A stretch of 64,000 bases of DNA from JAPUME01 sp027294185 (GTDB lineage: Bacteria > Acidobacteriota > Terriglobia > UBA7540 > JAPUME01): positions 62,001-126,000 of the forward strand of contig CAUVWZ020000002.1 of NCBI GenBank assembly GCA_963555835.3, written 5' to 3'. The translations under genes and the position numbers were made by a program. The notes beneath the pieces were generated by a model that did no database searches, was not told where the DNA came from, and saw nothing but the letters and a program-made list of their open reading frames with translations. Positions 16,633 through 26,520 of the stretch are shown in pieces; within the stretch, counting starts at the first letter, position 1, and each line of letters opens with the position of its first letter.

Positions 16633-18648
16633 CTATTCTCGCATGAAACGGCGCAGCTCTTCAAGACTCTCGCTGATGCGGTATGGCGGCAGGCTCTCCA
16701 GGAACATTTTTCCGTAGGCCTTCCGCGCGATCCGGTTGTCGAGGAGGCAAAGGATTCCGCGGTCCGATTGGCTGCGAAGCAGCCGCCCGAATCCCTGCTT
16801 GAGCCGTATGATGGCGTCCGGAATCTGGTAGTCGGTGAAGGCGTTGCCGCCGTCCTCGTTGATCATGCGGATGCGTGCAGCGACCACCGGGTCGCTCGGC
16901 ACCGCAAAGGGAAGCCGGTCGACAATCACCGCGCTCAACTGCTCCCCCTGAACATCCACTCCCTGCCAGAAGGAGCTGGTGGCGAAAAGCACGGCATGCG
17001 GCGTACGGCGGAAACGGTCGAGCAAACGGGTTTTGGGAGCGGTGCCTTGCAGAAACATCTCATAGGGCACACGCTTGCGGACTCGCTCATAGAGCTCCCT
17101 CATCTGCTGGTAGCTGGTGAACAGGACGAAGGCGCGGCCCTCGGAGGCTTCCAGAACTTCTACGATGACATCAGCGGCGCGGGCAGGAAAATTCTGCGCC
17201 CGGGGGTCGGGAAGCGAAGTTGGCATGTAAAAAAGCGCCTGGTCGGAATAATCGAACGGGCTCGCCAGAATCCGTTCCCTGGCGTAGGGAACACCCAGTC
17301 TGTTTTTCAGAAACTGGAAATTTTCGGCGACCGAGAGCGTCGCCGAGGTCAGCACGACCGACTCCACGCGGTTGAAGAGCCGCTCTTCGAGGATTTCGGA
17401 AACATCGATGGGAGAGGCTTCCAGAAACACGCCTCTTCCTCGCCGCTCCCACCAGTAGACGAAGTTTCGCTCCTTGCTTTCGAGCAGATACTTCACCGCT
17501 TGTCGCAATTCCTTGGCTCGTCGAATCAGATTATTGGCCTCTTCAGGCCGGGAGGGCAGACCTTCGAGCTCACTCGAGAGGCGCGTCAAGGCGTTCTGGA
17601 GCGTTTCGTAGGCGCGCCGGTGAGATTCGAGAAACGCTTCCCGCTGATCGAAGTTGAAACGCCCCTCTTGAGCAGGGAATACCGAAAAAAAGGTGTCCGT
17701 CGCCAGCCGCAGCCGTTCGAGGCAGCGTTGCAGCGCTTCGCTGCCGAGATTCTTGACCTTCAAGGTGGCTTCTGAGTCGCGCGCCAACTCTTCCAGCCGG
17801 TAATTGCTGACCCGCAAGCCGAAATACTGTGTGGCAACGTCTTCCAACTCGTGGGCCTCGTCGAAGACCACGGCGGAATATTCCGGTATGAGTCCGGCGA
17901 ATTCCGTCTGCTTCAGAGCCAGGTCGGCGAAAAAGAGGTGGTGATTGACGATGATCAAGTCTGATTCGGCGGCCTGCTGGTGCATCTTGGTGATGAAGCA
18001 GCGGTCGAATTCCTTGCACTTCTGTCCGGTGCAGGTCTCCCGCCGCGCGTCGATTCGCCGCCATAGCTCGCTTGAATCGGGCAGGATTTCCAGTTCCGCC
18101 CGGTCGCCGGTTTCCGTGCGCTTCTCCCATTTACGAATCTTCGCGAACTGGTCCACCTCTTCCAGGCCGTTGAGGAACGGCTCGTCCACCATGTCGTAGA
18201 CCTTCTGCCGGCACAGGTAGTTGCTGCGGCCCTTCATCAGCGTGGCTCGCAGCTTGGGGAAGAGTTTCCGCAGGAAGGCGATGTCTTTGAAGTAGAGTTG
18301 TTCCTGGAGATTTTTCGTCGCCGCAGAGATGACCACTCGCTGGCCGCTCAGGAGAATCGGCACCAGGTAGGCGAGCGTTTTTCCGGTTCCCGTGCCGGCT
18401 TCGGCCACGGCATGATGGCCGCCCCGAAGGGCCGAGTCGATCAGCTCGGCCATCTCAAGCTGCGCGGGACGATGCTCGTAGCCCGGATGGTGCGACGCCA
18501 GCCAGCCCCCGGGTCCGAAGATGGTCTCAAGCGAGACCTCTTGTTCTTTTGTTTTTGGCCGTTTCAAGAATTTCTTCCGCTTGCCAAGGTTTCTTATTAG
18601 GTTAGCATTTTCCCGGCAGCGCAGGTGAGGAGAAATAGGAGGGATCAA
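16633..18648 (-). CDS. dinG: DinG/XPD-type ATP-dependent helicase
   Basis: Up to 671 residues. Walker A is AEAGTGTGKTLAYL, the DEAH box is VVFDEAHELEDVA, and motif VI is near RLKQGFGRLLRSQSDRG. Four cysteines (YLCRQKVYD, then CTGQKCKEFDRC) match the iron-sulfur cluster of XPD/DinG enzymes. It acts in 5'-3' unwinding during repair or R-loop removal. The 18648 start is TTG; another TTG at 18567 has a GGAAG site nearby and gives a more usual N-terminus. Confidence 0.88.
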   Translation of the reverse strand: MIPPISPHLRCRENANLIRNLGKRKKFLKRPKTKEQEVSLETIFGPGGWLASHHPGYEHRPAQLEMAELIDSALRGGHHAVAEAGTGTGKTLAYLVPILLSGQRVVISAATKNLQEQLYFKDIAFLRKLFPKLRATLMKGRSNYLCRQKVYDMVDEPFLNGLEEVDQFAKIRKWEKRTETGDRAELEILPDSSELWRRIDARRETCTGQKCKEFDRCFITKMHQQAAESDLIIVNHHLFFADLALKQTEFAGLIPEYSAVVFDEAHELEDVATQYFGLRVSNYRLEELARDSEATLKVKNLGSEALQRCLERLRLATDTFFSVFPAQEGRFNFDQREAFLESHRRAYETLQNALTRLSSELEGLPSRPEEANNLIRRAKELRQAVKYLLESKERNFVYWWERRGRGVFLEASPIDVSEILEERLFNRVESVVLTSATLSVAENFQFLKNRLGVPYARERILASPFDYSDQALFYMPTSLPDPRAQNFPARAADVIVEVLEASEGRAFVLFTSYQQMRELYERVRKRVPYEMFLQGTAPKTRLLDRFRRTPHAVLFATSSFWQGVDVQGEQLSAVIVDRLPFAVPSDPVVAARIRMINEDGGNAFTDYQIPDAIIRLKQGFGRLLRSQSDRGILCLLDNRIARKAYGKMFLESLPPYRISESLEELRRFMRE

Positions 18649-18682
18649 GCTGGAATCGTAATGGATTTGCCGGCGCCAACAG

Positions 18683-19333
18683 TCATCTCTTTGCAGAAGG
18701 TCCGGACTTTCGGGGTGTGCGCCGGGGGGTAGCCTTCGTGCGCCGGTTCTGTCGAATTTTCAGACTTTTCCCGATCGCTTCTCCCGCAAGAATTCTCTGC
18801 ATTCGGGCACGGTCGAATTGTTTGGGCATGCGTGATTTGAGCTGTCCTCGAAGCTTGCTGAGGGATGCGAGACGGGCTGAGATGCCTTTTTCCAGAAGAG
18901 TATCCAGTTGTTGGCGAAGGAGTTTCGCGAGAGCCGGGCTCGCGCCGCCGGTGGAGATCGCTGCCTGCAACCGTCCGCGAGAAAGCCGTGCCGGGACCAG
19001 AAAGTCAGAGACTTTCGGGTCATCCGCCGAATTGAGAAGTGCTCCCGTACGGCGAGCCTCCCGTGCTACGGTCTTTTGAACTTTCGGGTCGTCGGTGGCG
19101 GCAAAGACCAGAAAGCTTCCCTTTAGGTCACCTTTCCGGTAATGTCGCTTCCGCAGGGTGAGCTTCTTGCGGGCTGTCAGGCGGGAAAGAGGAGGCGTAA
19201 CCTCCGGGCTAATGAGACGGACTTTTGCGCCTGCGGCCACGAGTGCCCGTGCCTTGCGCTCCGCCACCGGCCCTCCTCCTACCACGACGCAGCGTCGTCC
19301 GCGCAGATTCAAAAAGATAGGATAGTGTTTCAT
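18683..19333 (-). CDS. Precorrin-2 dehydrogenase / sirohydrochlorin ferrochelatase (Met8/CysG N-terminal type)
   Basis: 216 residues. A Rossmann start (RRCVVVGGGPVAERKARAL) is followed by FAATDDPKVQKTVAREARR and the SDFLVPARLSRGRLQAAISTGGASPALA segment typical of the CysG N-terminal domain. It oxidises precorrin-2 and may insert iron to form siroheme. No methyltransferase domain is fused. The lysine/arginine-rich C-terminal tail is longer than usual. Divergent from der. Confidence 0.85.
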   Translation of the reverse strand: MKHYPIFLNLRGRRCVVVGGGPVAERKARALVAAGAKVRLISPEVTPPLSRLTARKKLTLRKRHYRKGDLKGSFLVFAATDDPKVQKTVAREARRTGALLNSADDPKVSDFLVPARLSRGRLQAAISTGGASPALAKLLRQQLDTLLEKGISARLASLSKLRGQLKSRMPKQFDRARMQRILAGEAIGKSLKIRQNRRTKATPRRTPRKSGPSAKR

Positions 19334-19492
19334 TGACTTGACATCTTTTCCGCGGCCCGTTTAGCCTCAGTTGGAGACGGTTGATCGTTTGTCAAAACCT
19401 CTCCCTTCAAAAACTTTCCCTCTTGAATCACGGCGAGGATAACATAAGAAGTGCAGCGTGGGGCGGGGCTCCACCGATTGGAAAAGGAATCC

Positions 19493-20803
19493 ATGGGCAA
19501 GGCAGGCCAAATCGCCATCCTGGGACGTCCGAACGTGGGCAAGTCGACGCTCTTCAACCGTCTCTGCAAACGACGGCGCGCGCTGGTGGGCCGAGAGCCC
19601 GGCATGACCCGAGACCGGCTCTACGGCACCGCCGAGTGGGGCGGCAAACACTACGAGATTGTGGACACCGGCGGCATGATGCCGGGGGATAAAGACCTGA
19701 TTGCCGGTGAGATATTTCGCCATGCTCAGATGGCCATCAAGGGGGCTGCCCATCTCTTGCTCGTCGTGGATGGCCGGCAGGACCTGGTGCCGGTGGACGA
19801 GGAATTGGCCCTGTTGCTGCGCCGGACCGGAAAACCCGTCTCGGTCGCAGTAAACAAGGTGGACTCGCCCCAACAGCTCGGCCGCGTTGCTCCTTTTTAC
19901 CGATTGGGAATCAAAAGCGTGTTTGGCATTTCCGCCGAGCACGGGCTGGGTGTGGACGAGCTTCTGGACCACTTCGCCGAGGAGATTCCGGAAGCAGCCG
20001 AAGAGTCAACTTATGACGTGACGCAGGTGGCCATTATCGGACGTCCGAATGTGGGCAAATCCACCCTCCTAAACCAGCTGGTGAAAGAGGAGCGCTCCAT
20101 TGTTTCGGTTCTGCCCGGGACCACGCGGGATTCCATCGATGCGGAATTCCGCCAGGGCGACGACCGCTTCCGGCTTATCGACACGGCCGGGATTCGTCGC
20201 AAGGCCAAGACGAAGCTGCTGGCCGAAAAGCTGAGTGTCATCATGGCGCGAAAACATCTGGAGGCTTCCGATGTAGCCCTGTTGCTTCTTGACGCCTCAG
20301 ACGGTGTCAGCGCTCTCGATTCCCGTATCGGCGGATACGCGCACGAGAGCGGCCGATCGGTGATTCTGGTTGTCAATAAATGGGATGCTGTCAAGAGAGG
20401 TCCTTCCACGACAGTGGATTACACGAAATATTTGAGGCGACGGTTGAAGTATCTGGATTATGCCCCGGTGATTTTCCTTTCCGCCCTCACGGGACGGCAT
20501 GTGGGAAAACTGGGCGGTTTGATGGTGGAGGTTGCCCGGGAAAGGCTGCGGCGCCTCAGCCCCGCAGAGCTTGAAACCTTCGTTGAGGAAGTCGATTGGG
20601 ACCGGGTGAGATCTCCGCGAAAAAACAAGGGCCAGGTGCATCGCGTGACCCAGGCTGGTGGGGCTCCCCCCAGCTTTTTTCTCCATACGGGGGGCGGGGC
20701 GAAGCTCCATTACGCCTTTGAGCGCTTTGTCCAGAACCGCTTACGGGAGCGCTTCGGATTTCTGGGAGCCCCGATCCTGATCCGAGCCAAACGAGGCCGG
20801 TAG
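19493..20803 (+). CDS. der: Ribosome-assembly GTPase Der (EngA)
   Basis: 436 residues from the ATG at 19493, preceded by GGAAAAGGA; the 42-bp longer open frame is unlikely. Two tandem G domains each carry GRPNVGKST. The first has DTGGMMPGDKD and NKVD, the second DTAGIRRKAKTK and NKWD. The KH-like C-terminal domain ends in FLGAPILIRAKRGR, as usual for Der. It is needed for 50S maturation. Confidence 0.95.
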   Translation: MGKAGQIAILGRPNVGKSTLFNRLCKRRRALVGREPGMTRDRLYGTAEWGGKHYEIVDTGGMMPGDKDLIAGEIFRHAQMAIKGAAHLLLVVDGRQDLVPVDEELALLLRRTGKPVSVAVNKVDSPQQLGRVAPFYRLGIKSVFGISAEHGLGVDELLDHFAEEIPEAAEESTYDVTQVAIIGRPNVGKSTLLNQLVKEERSIVSVLPGTTRDSIDAEFRQGDDRFRLIDTAGIRRKAKTKLLAEKLSVIMARKHLEASDVALLLLDASDGVSALDSRIGGYAHESGRSVILVVNKWDAVKRGPSTTVDYTKYLRRRLKYLDYAPVIFLSALTGRHVGKLGGLMVEVARERLRRLSPAELETFVEEVDWDRVRSPRKNKGQVHRVTQAGGAPPSFFLHTGGGAKLHYAFERFVQNRLRERFGFLGAPILIRAKRGR

Positions 20804-20887
20804 GCCCCCGCCGAGATATGCCCTTGCTGCGGGTGGAATGAACTATTGTGGAGTGCTAGAATACGGCGGGAGTGACGCACTCAAATT

Positions 20888-21937
20888 ATGAACAGTTTCA
20901 ATAAGAAAGAACGGCTTTCGTTTGAGATGGCCCTGGCGCGAGCCATCTTAATTATCTCGCTCGCCCTGGTGGCGAGGCAGCTTCGCCCCTGGAATCTCTC
21001 TCCCTGGGTGGCGTTTGCGCTGGGTATTTTCATGGGGCTGGTGTTCGTGCTGTTTGAGGCCCGCCTGGAAAAAGTAACCCTAAAGCGGCTGATCGGCGCC
21101 GCGGTGGGTTCGATCGTGGGCATCCTGGGCGCCTGGATGGTCAGTCTTCTTCTGGTTGGGAGCCTTGCGGTTCGCGGCAATACGGTTTCGTTCATCCAGA
21201 TCTGTCTGCTGATGCTGATGGGCTATGTGGGTTTGATCCTGGGAGCCAACAAGGGAGACTTGTTGAACCTGTCTGCGCTGGGAGGGCTTTTCGGGGGTGA
21301 GCGCGCCTCCCGGCGGGCTTTCAAGATTTTGGATACGAGCGTCATTATCGACGGCCGCATCGCCGACGTGGCGGAAACCGGATTCCTGGACGGCGTGTTG
21401 GTGATTCCCCAATTTGTGTTGAGGGAGCTGCAACTGGTGGCGGATTCTTCAGATGCCCTCAAACGGAACCGGGGCCGGCGCGGCCTTGACATTTTGCAGC
21501 GGCTCCAGAAAAGCGGCGGCAATGTTCAGATACAGTTTGTCGAGGACGACTTCCCCCATGTGCGGGAAGTGGATCTGAAATTAGTCGAACTCGGCAAACA
21601 GTATGAAGCGCGGATCGTCACGAACGATTTCAACCTGAATAAAGTGGCGCAACTGCAAGGGGTCGATGTTCTCAACATCAATGAGCTGGCGAACTCGCTC
21701 AAGCCGGTGGTGCTCCCGGGCGAGACGATGCGCGTTTTCATTCTGAAGGAAGGCAAGGAGTACAACCAGGGTGTGGCTTATCTCGACGACGGGACCATGG
21801 TGGTGGTGGACAATGCCCGGAAGATGATTTCCAAGAACGTCGACATCCAGGTGACGAGCGTCCTCCAGACCACTGCCGGCAAGATGATTTTCGGTAAGTA
21901 TAACGACCGCTCCCGAGCGGAGGCGATCCGTCAGTAA
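20888..21937 (+). CDS. YacL-like membrane PIN-TRAM domain protein
   Basis: 349 residues. About four transmembrane helices in the first 125 residues are followed by a PIN nuclease domain with FKILDTSVIIDGRIADV, the acidic NDFNLNKVAQLQGV and NINELANSL. A TRAM-like end follows (GKEYNQGVAYLDDGTMVVVDNA). Neighbourhood matches the yacL-ispD-ispF order known in other bacteria. Likely an RNase-like membrane protein of unsettled role. Confidence 0.88.
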   Translation: MNSFNKKERLSFEMALARAILIISLALVARQLRPWNLSPWVAFALGIFMGLVFVLFEARLEKVTLKRLIGAAVGSIVGILGAWMVSLLLVGSLAVRGNTVSFIQICLLMLMGYVGLILGANKGDLLNLSALGGLFGGERASRRAFKILDTSVIIDGRIADVAETGFLDGVLVIPQFVLRELQLVADSSDALKRNRGRRGLDILQRLQKSGGNVQIQFVEDDFPHVREVDLKLVELGKQYEARIVTNDFNLNKVAQLQGVDVLNINELANSLKPVVLPGETMRVFILKEGKEYNQGVAYLDDGTMVVVDNARKMISKNVDIQVTSVLQTTAGKMIFGKYNDRSRAEAIRQ

Positions 21938-22016
21938 CGTTTCGCTCCCCCCCCCGCGTTCCGGTTGAAGCCGGCGCTCCGGGGGCCGGGTCGTCAAAGA
22001 GATTTCCTGAACTCTG

Positions 22017-22718
22017 ATGAAAGTGTTGGCGATCATTCCCGCCGCGGGGACCGGTGTCCGCATGGGGGGCGAATTGCCCAAGCAATTCCTCTCTCTGGAC
22101 GGCACCTCGATTTTTGTCTATACGCTGCGAAAGTTCGCCGCCTCGGATGCGATCAGCGATATCTTCCTCGGGGTCCGTGGTGAGGACCGCAAGCGTGTCG
22201 AGTCCGACCTTGCCCGGGAAAACCTGGAGAAGCCCGTCCGGCTCATCTCGGGCGGATATTCCCGGCAGGAAACCGTTTCAAAGGCTCTTTCTCAGGCGCC
22301 TGAGGACACGGAAGTTGTCGTCGTGCACGACGCTGTGCGGCCTTTTGTTGAGCTTGAAACCATTCGCGCCGCGGTGGATGCCGCTCGGCAGGAAGGAGCT
22401 GCGATTGTCGGCATCCCAAGCGTGGACACGGTAAAGCAGGTGGACCGGCAGTGGGTCTCCGCCACGATTCCCCGCGAACGCATCGTGCTGGCGCAGACTC
22501 CCCAGGCCTTTCGGTTTTCCATCCTGAAGGAGGCGAATGACCGTGCCGAGGCGGACGGCTTCACGGCAACCGACGAATCGAGCCTGGTGGAACGGATGGG
22601 GCAGCCGGTGATGGTCCTCATGGGGTCGGACCACAACATCAAGATTACCAAGCCTTCCGATCTCCCCCTGGCGCGGCTTTTTCTGGCGCAGGAAAAGGAA
22701 CAGGGTGAGTCCCGGTGA
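22017..22718 (+). CDS. ispD: 2-C-methyl-D-erythritol 4-phosphate cytidylyltransferase
   Basis: 233 residues. The nucleotidyltransferase start AIIPAAGTGVRMGGELPKQF, then VVVHDAVRPFVE, and the C-terminal DHNIKITKPSDLPLA are all characteristic. It makes CDP-methylerythritol in the MEP isoprenoid pathway. Its stop overlaps the GTG start of ispF (GTGA), implying translational coupling. Confidence 0.94.
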   Translation: MKVLAIIPAAGTGVRMGGELPKQFLSLDGTSIFVYTLRKFAASDAISDIFLGVRGEDRKRVESDLARENLEKPVRLISGGYSRQETVSKALSQAPEDTEVVVVHDAVRPFVELETIRAAVDAARQEGAAIVGIPSVDTVKQVDRQWVSATIPRERIVLAQTPQAFRFSILKEANDRAEADGFTATDESSLVERMGQPVMVLMGSDHNIKITKPSDLPLARLFLAQEKEQGESR

Positions 22719-23203
22719 TTTTCCGCGTCGGGACCGGTTCGGACGTTCATCGTTTGGCTGGCGGGCGGAAGCTGGTGCTGGGGGGCGTCCGCATCCCTTT
22801 CGAGAAAGGTCCGGTGGGACACTCGGACGGTGACGCTCTGTCGCACGCAATCTGTGACGCCCTGCTCGGCGCTGCGGCGCTGGGAGACATCGGACGCCAC
22901 TTCCCCAACTCCTCTCCCAGGTATCGCAACGTCTCGAGCCTTCGTTTTCTAAAGGAAGTCCGGCAAATGCTCGAACGTAAAGGCTGGGCCATCGGAAACG
23001 TCGACGCCATCGTGGAGCTGGAGCGGCCCAAGCTTGCTCCCTACGCCGCGCGCATGCAGAAAAAGATTGCTTCAGCGCTCGGTCTCAAGCCTGCCGATGT
23101 CAGCGTGAAAGCTAAAAGCGGTGAAGGGATCGGCGAGGTGGGACGAGGAGAAGCGATTCGTGCTCAGGCGATCGCTCTTATTCGAAAAGCTGAGGCGGGA
23201 TAG
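22715..23203 (+). CDS. ispF: 2-C-methyl-D-erythritol 2,4-cyclodiphosphate synthase
   Basis: 162 residues with GTG start. The zinc-site residues appear in VGTGSDVHRL and PVGHSDGDALSHAICDALLGA. Then LGDIGRHFP and the C-terminal KAKSGEGIGEVGRGEAIRAQA follow. It cyclises CDP-ME 2-phosphate in the MEP pathway. Overlaps ispD by 4 bp. Confidence 0.94.
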   Translation: MIFRVGTGSDVHRLAGGRKLVLGGVRIPFEKGPVGHSDGDALSHAICDALLGAAALGDIGRHFPNSSPRYRNVSSLRFLKEVRQMLERKGWAIGNVDAIVELERPKLAPYAARMQKKIASALGLKPADVSVKAKSGEGIGEVGRGEAIRAQAIALIRKAEAG

Positions 23204-23236
23204 AAAAAGTAAGGGAAGTCTCTCGCCGGCGAAATC

Positions 23237-24817
23237 CTAAAACCGGGCCCAGATTTGCCAACTCATCTCAGCAGCCAGGGCGGTTTCGGCGGCCTTGGGG
23301 GAAGGGTCAACACGAACGGAGAGTTGGTTGAATCCGATCTGGAAACGCGGGTTCAGATATTTTTGAATCTCTCCGGGCATTCCTGCAAGCTGTTCCGGGC
23401 TCTTTCCACCCAGAGTCAATTCCGCGCTGAGATCGCTATCGTTCTGGAGCATATCTCCGAGGTATCGGAGGCACTTCCGGGTTTCGCGGTTGAGCGTGGG
23501 GGAGGGCGCTCCCAGATTGACGATTCCTGCAAAGGCCTCGTCGGTCAGCCGCGTCTTACCCTCTACTACGACCGGCATTCCCAAATTCTGAGAAACCATA
23601 CTGGTAAGAATTTTCACCGCATCCGTGCTGAGTTTGACGGAAGAAGAGAGCCCCAGGCGGATTTGCAGGGGTTGTTCCGGACCCAGAATCCCGACGTCGA
23701 TTGTTTCGGCTTGGGCGAAGGGTAGATTTGCCATCGCGCTCGTGACCGCCGCCTGGCTGGTCCCATGCAGGTCTCGAATCGCAAGCCCGACGTTTCTGCG
23801 GTAATCGGGTTCCTCTTGTCGGACGACACCTCCCGTCACTGCATCTCCCATTTCCAACTGCAGGACCTGCTTGAAGTTTAGCCGCACGGGCCGGCCCAGG
23901 CGCGTCTGGAGTTTCTGTTTGATGGTTTCCAGGTCGGACTGGCTCAGGTACTGAGGCGTGCGGATGACCGGAGTGATCTCCAGGGCATCGGATGCCTCCC
24001 GGTATTGCAACTCCGCGAGCGACGCCCCCTCGCCGGTGAGCAGAGGGCCGAGCAAATCCTGGATTTCCGCGCGCGTGTGCCGCTGAAGGATCACGCGCCG
24101 CAGAGTTCCGAGCAGCGGCGTTGCCAGAACCACCAGCAGAACGAAACCGAAGACGATCTGCACGCGGCTCAGGACGCGGCGCTCCGCATCCTCGCGGCGG
24201 GAGTGAAAACCGAACAGGATGAACCCCAGGTCGGCTGCCAGGATGATTCCCACCGAGTTGACCAGGAAGAGTTTCCCGGCGCCCCAGGCCACGTCCCATT
24301 GTCCCGTACCCACTCCGTATCCCGCCACGCAGAGCGGCAGCAGGGTGACGGCGGAAACCAGCGCCTGGGGGAGGAAGTCGGCCTTTTCGGACTGCGTGCA
24401 TCGGATCCACACCGTGGCCGTGCCGGCAAGCAGGGCGACCATCAAGTCGATCAGATTGGGAGTGGTCCGTGCCACCATCTCCGGCGTGGCTTCCCGGAGG
24501 GGAGATAACCAGGCGCCTACGGTGGCTACGACAAAGATGACGGCCACACCGCGGCCGAATGATTTTGCCGATTCTCCTGCAAGTTTCCAGTCCTGAAGCG
24601 CCAGTCCAAGGGCGGAGCCCATCATCGGGCCCATGAGGGCAGCGAAGAAAAGGGCCGGGATGAAGATTCCCGCGCTGTTGGCGGAAAGACCCAGCAGGGC
24701 CACCAGAGCCGCAAGCCCGGTCAGGCCCAGTCGTCCCAGACCCAGAGGAGAATCCTCGTAGGTTCGCCGGTAGACTTCCGCCCGGTTGATCTCTTTGAGC
24801 GCAACCAGTATTTTCAT
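23237..24817 (-). CDS. DUF389-family membrane protein
   Basis: 526 residues. About eight hydrophobic helices in the first 260 residues include AALMGPMMGSALGLALQDW and the family block LIDLMVALLAGTATVWI. A soluble C-terminal half with alternating strands follows (PVVEGKTRLTDEAFAGIVNL). DUF389 proteins are integral membrane proteins of unknown transport or signalling role. Convergent with ispF; its start lies 28 bp after the trehalose synthase stop, so the two may be co-transcribed leftward. Confidence 0.78.
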   Translation of the reverse strand: MKILVALKEINRAEVYRRTYEDSPLGLGRLGLTGLAALVALLGLSANSAGIFIPALFFAALMGPMMGSALGLALQDWKLAGESAKSFGRGVAVIFVVATVGAWLSPLREATPEMVARTTPNLIDLMVALLAGTATVWIRCTQSEKADFLPQALVSAVTLLPLCVAGYGVGTGQWDVAWGAGKLFLVNSVGIILAADLGFILFGFHSRREDAERRVLSRVQIVFGFVLLVVLATPLLGTLRRVILQRHTRAEIQDLLGPLLTGEGASLAELQYREASDALEITPVIRTPQYLSQSDLETIKQKLQTRLGRPVRLNFKQVLQLEMGDAVTGGVVRQEEPDYRRNVGLAIRDLHGTSQAAVTSAMANLPFAQAETIDVGILGPEQPLQIRLGLSSSVKLSTDAVKILTSMVSQNLGMPVVVEGKTRLTDEAFAGIVNLGAPSPTLNRETRKCLRYLGDMLQNDSDLSAELTLGGKSPEQLAGMPGEIQKYLNPRFQIGFNQLSVRVDPSPKAAETALAAEMSWQIWARF

Positions 24818-24845
24818 GGCCGTACGCCCTCAGGTCTTGCCTTGT

Positions 24846-26342
24846 TTACAGAAGTGGGGTGACCGGCGAGAAGCTGTGTTTCTCGATCCGGGAAACGTGG
24901 TCGATAATTTTCCGAGCCCAGTGAAAAACGTTGTGGTCGCGAACGGTTTCGCGGAGCGCTTCCATGCGTCGGCGTAAATCTTCTTTGGGTAGAATGAGAG
25001 CTTGATGGATGGCGTTCACAACTTCGTCGAGAGCATAGGGATTGACGATAAAGGCTTGCGGCAGCTCTCGCGCCGCTCCGGTGAAGGCGCTCAGGATCAA
25101 CGCGCCTTTGGATTCGACTTGCGCGGCCACGTATTCCTTGGCAACCAGATTCATCCCGTCGTGGAGAGAAGTAACCAGGCAGAGATCGGCCTGCCGATAG
25201 AGCCACTGTAAGGTCTCCGGCGAGTGGTAAGATTTCCGGTAGACGATCGGCAGCCAGGCTTCTTCCTGATGCTTCCAGTTGATCGACTCTACAATCGCCC
25301 CAATCTGTTCGCTCAGGAGCTTGTATTCGGGCAGGTGGGTGCGAGTCGGAACGCCGATTTGGAGGTAGACGAATTTTCCCTTCAGCTCCGGATAGCAGTC
25401 GAAGAGCCTGTCGATGGCCTCGAGCCGCTCGCGAATGCCCTTGGTGTAATCGAGGCGGTCCACACCGAGCCCGAGCGTTTGTCCCCGGGATTTGATGTTG
25501 TTGACCAGCCGCAGCAGAGATTGGTCATCCGTGGGTTTGGAGGAACCCTGTGCGATATCGTCAAAATCCACGCTGATGGGGAAGGGGCGGACAAACGTGG
25601 CGCGATCCTGATAGATCACGGCGCTTCGTTCGCGATCCTCTTTCGCCTCCAGCACCTCCATCACGGTATCGACAAAATTGTTGCAGTGATAGCGGATATG
25701 GAAGCCGAGCAGGTCATTTCCCAGCATGCCGTGAATTAACTGTTGCCGCCAGGGGAAGATTCGGAAGACTTCCGAATTGGGCCAGGGAATGTGCCAGAAC
25801 TGAACCACGGTGGCACGCGGGCAGCGTTCCTTGACCATTCGGGGAAGCAGGGCCAGGTGATAGTCCTGAATGAAAACCAGTGCAGGCTCGTCTCCGGCGA
25901 CCTCCTGGACCGCGTCGGCAAAGAGGCTGTTGGCCTCAACGTAGGCATCCCAGCAATGGTGCTGAAACGTCGGGCGCACGTAGGCCACATGACAGAGCGG
26001 CCAGAGTGCTGCGTTGGCAAACCCGTAGTAGTAGTTGGCCTCCAGTTTCTTCGAAAGCCAGACCCGCTTCAGTCGATAGGCAGGACGGTCCGGGGGAACC
26101 GCCACACAACTCTCTTGATCGACCACGGCCCGGTCCGCCGACCCGTTGCCATGGGCAATCCAGGTGCCGCCTGTGGCGCGCATGATCGGGTCCAGCCCCA
26201 CGGTCAGGCCACTCGGCGGACAAATCCAGCTAATCTCGCCTTCGTCGTAGATGTGCTGGTAGGGTTCTCGGTTGGAGACAACAATCAGCGATCGCTCGCC
26301 TAACTTTTCTCGATAAAAATCTACCAAGCGGGAAGGATCCAA
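24846..26342 (-). CDS. otsA: Trehalose-6-phosphate synthase-type glycosyltransferase (GT20)
   Basis: 498 residues. Donor and acceptor site motifs include FIQDYHLALLPRMVKERCP, FWHIPWPNSEVFRIFPW, GVDRLDYTKGIRERLEA and LVTSLHDGMNLVAKEYVAAQ. It transfers glucose from a nucleotide sugar to glucose-6-phosphate, or to glycerol-3-phosphate in the glucosylglycerol branch. No phosphatase (otsB) domain or gene is beside it, so the exact acceptor is open. Confidence 0.88.
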   Translation of the reverse strand: MDPSRLVDFYREKLGERSLIVVSNREPYQHIYDEGEISWICPPSGLTVGLDPIMRATGGTWIAHGNGSADRAVVDQESCVAVPPDRPAYRLKRVWLSKKLEANYYYGFANAALWPLCHVAYVRPTFQHHCWDAYVEANSLFADAVQEVAGDEPALVFIQDYHLALLPRMVKERCPRATVVQFWHIPWPNSEVFRIFPWRQQLIHGMLGNDLLGFHIRYHCNNFVDTVMEVLEAKEDRERSAVIYQDRATFVRPFPISVDFDDIAQGSSKPTDDQSLLRLVNNIKSRGQTLGLGVDRLDYTKGIRERLEAIDRLFDCYPELKGKFVYLQIGVPTRTHLPEYKLLSEQIGAIVESINWKHQEEAWLPIVYRKSYHSPETLQWLYRQADLCLVTSLHDGMNLVAKEYVAAQVESKGALILSAFTGAARELPQAFIVNPYALDEVVNAIHQALILPKEDLRRRMEALRETVRDHNVFHWARKIIDHVSRIEKHSFSPVTPLL

Positions 26343-26520
26343 AACTGCTACCTCCTAGGGATGTCGCCTGGTGTCAATGACGAAAACCGGGGAATTACAT
26401 AAAGAAAGAAACCGCACTCCGTTACCGCATTAATTGGACATTACTTTATATCTTCTATGCAATAAAAGCAAGTGAAACCTCCCTCAAGTAGCTTACGCAC
26501 GTTTTGCGAGTGGTTTCAGT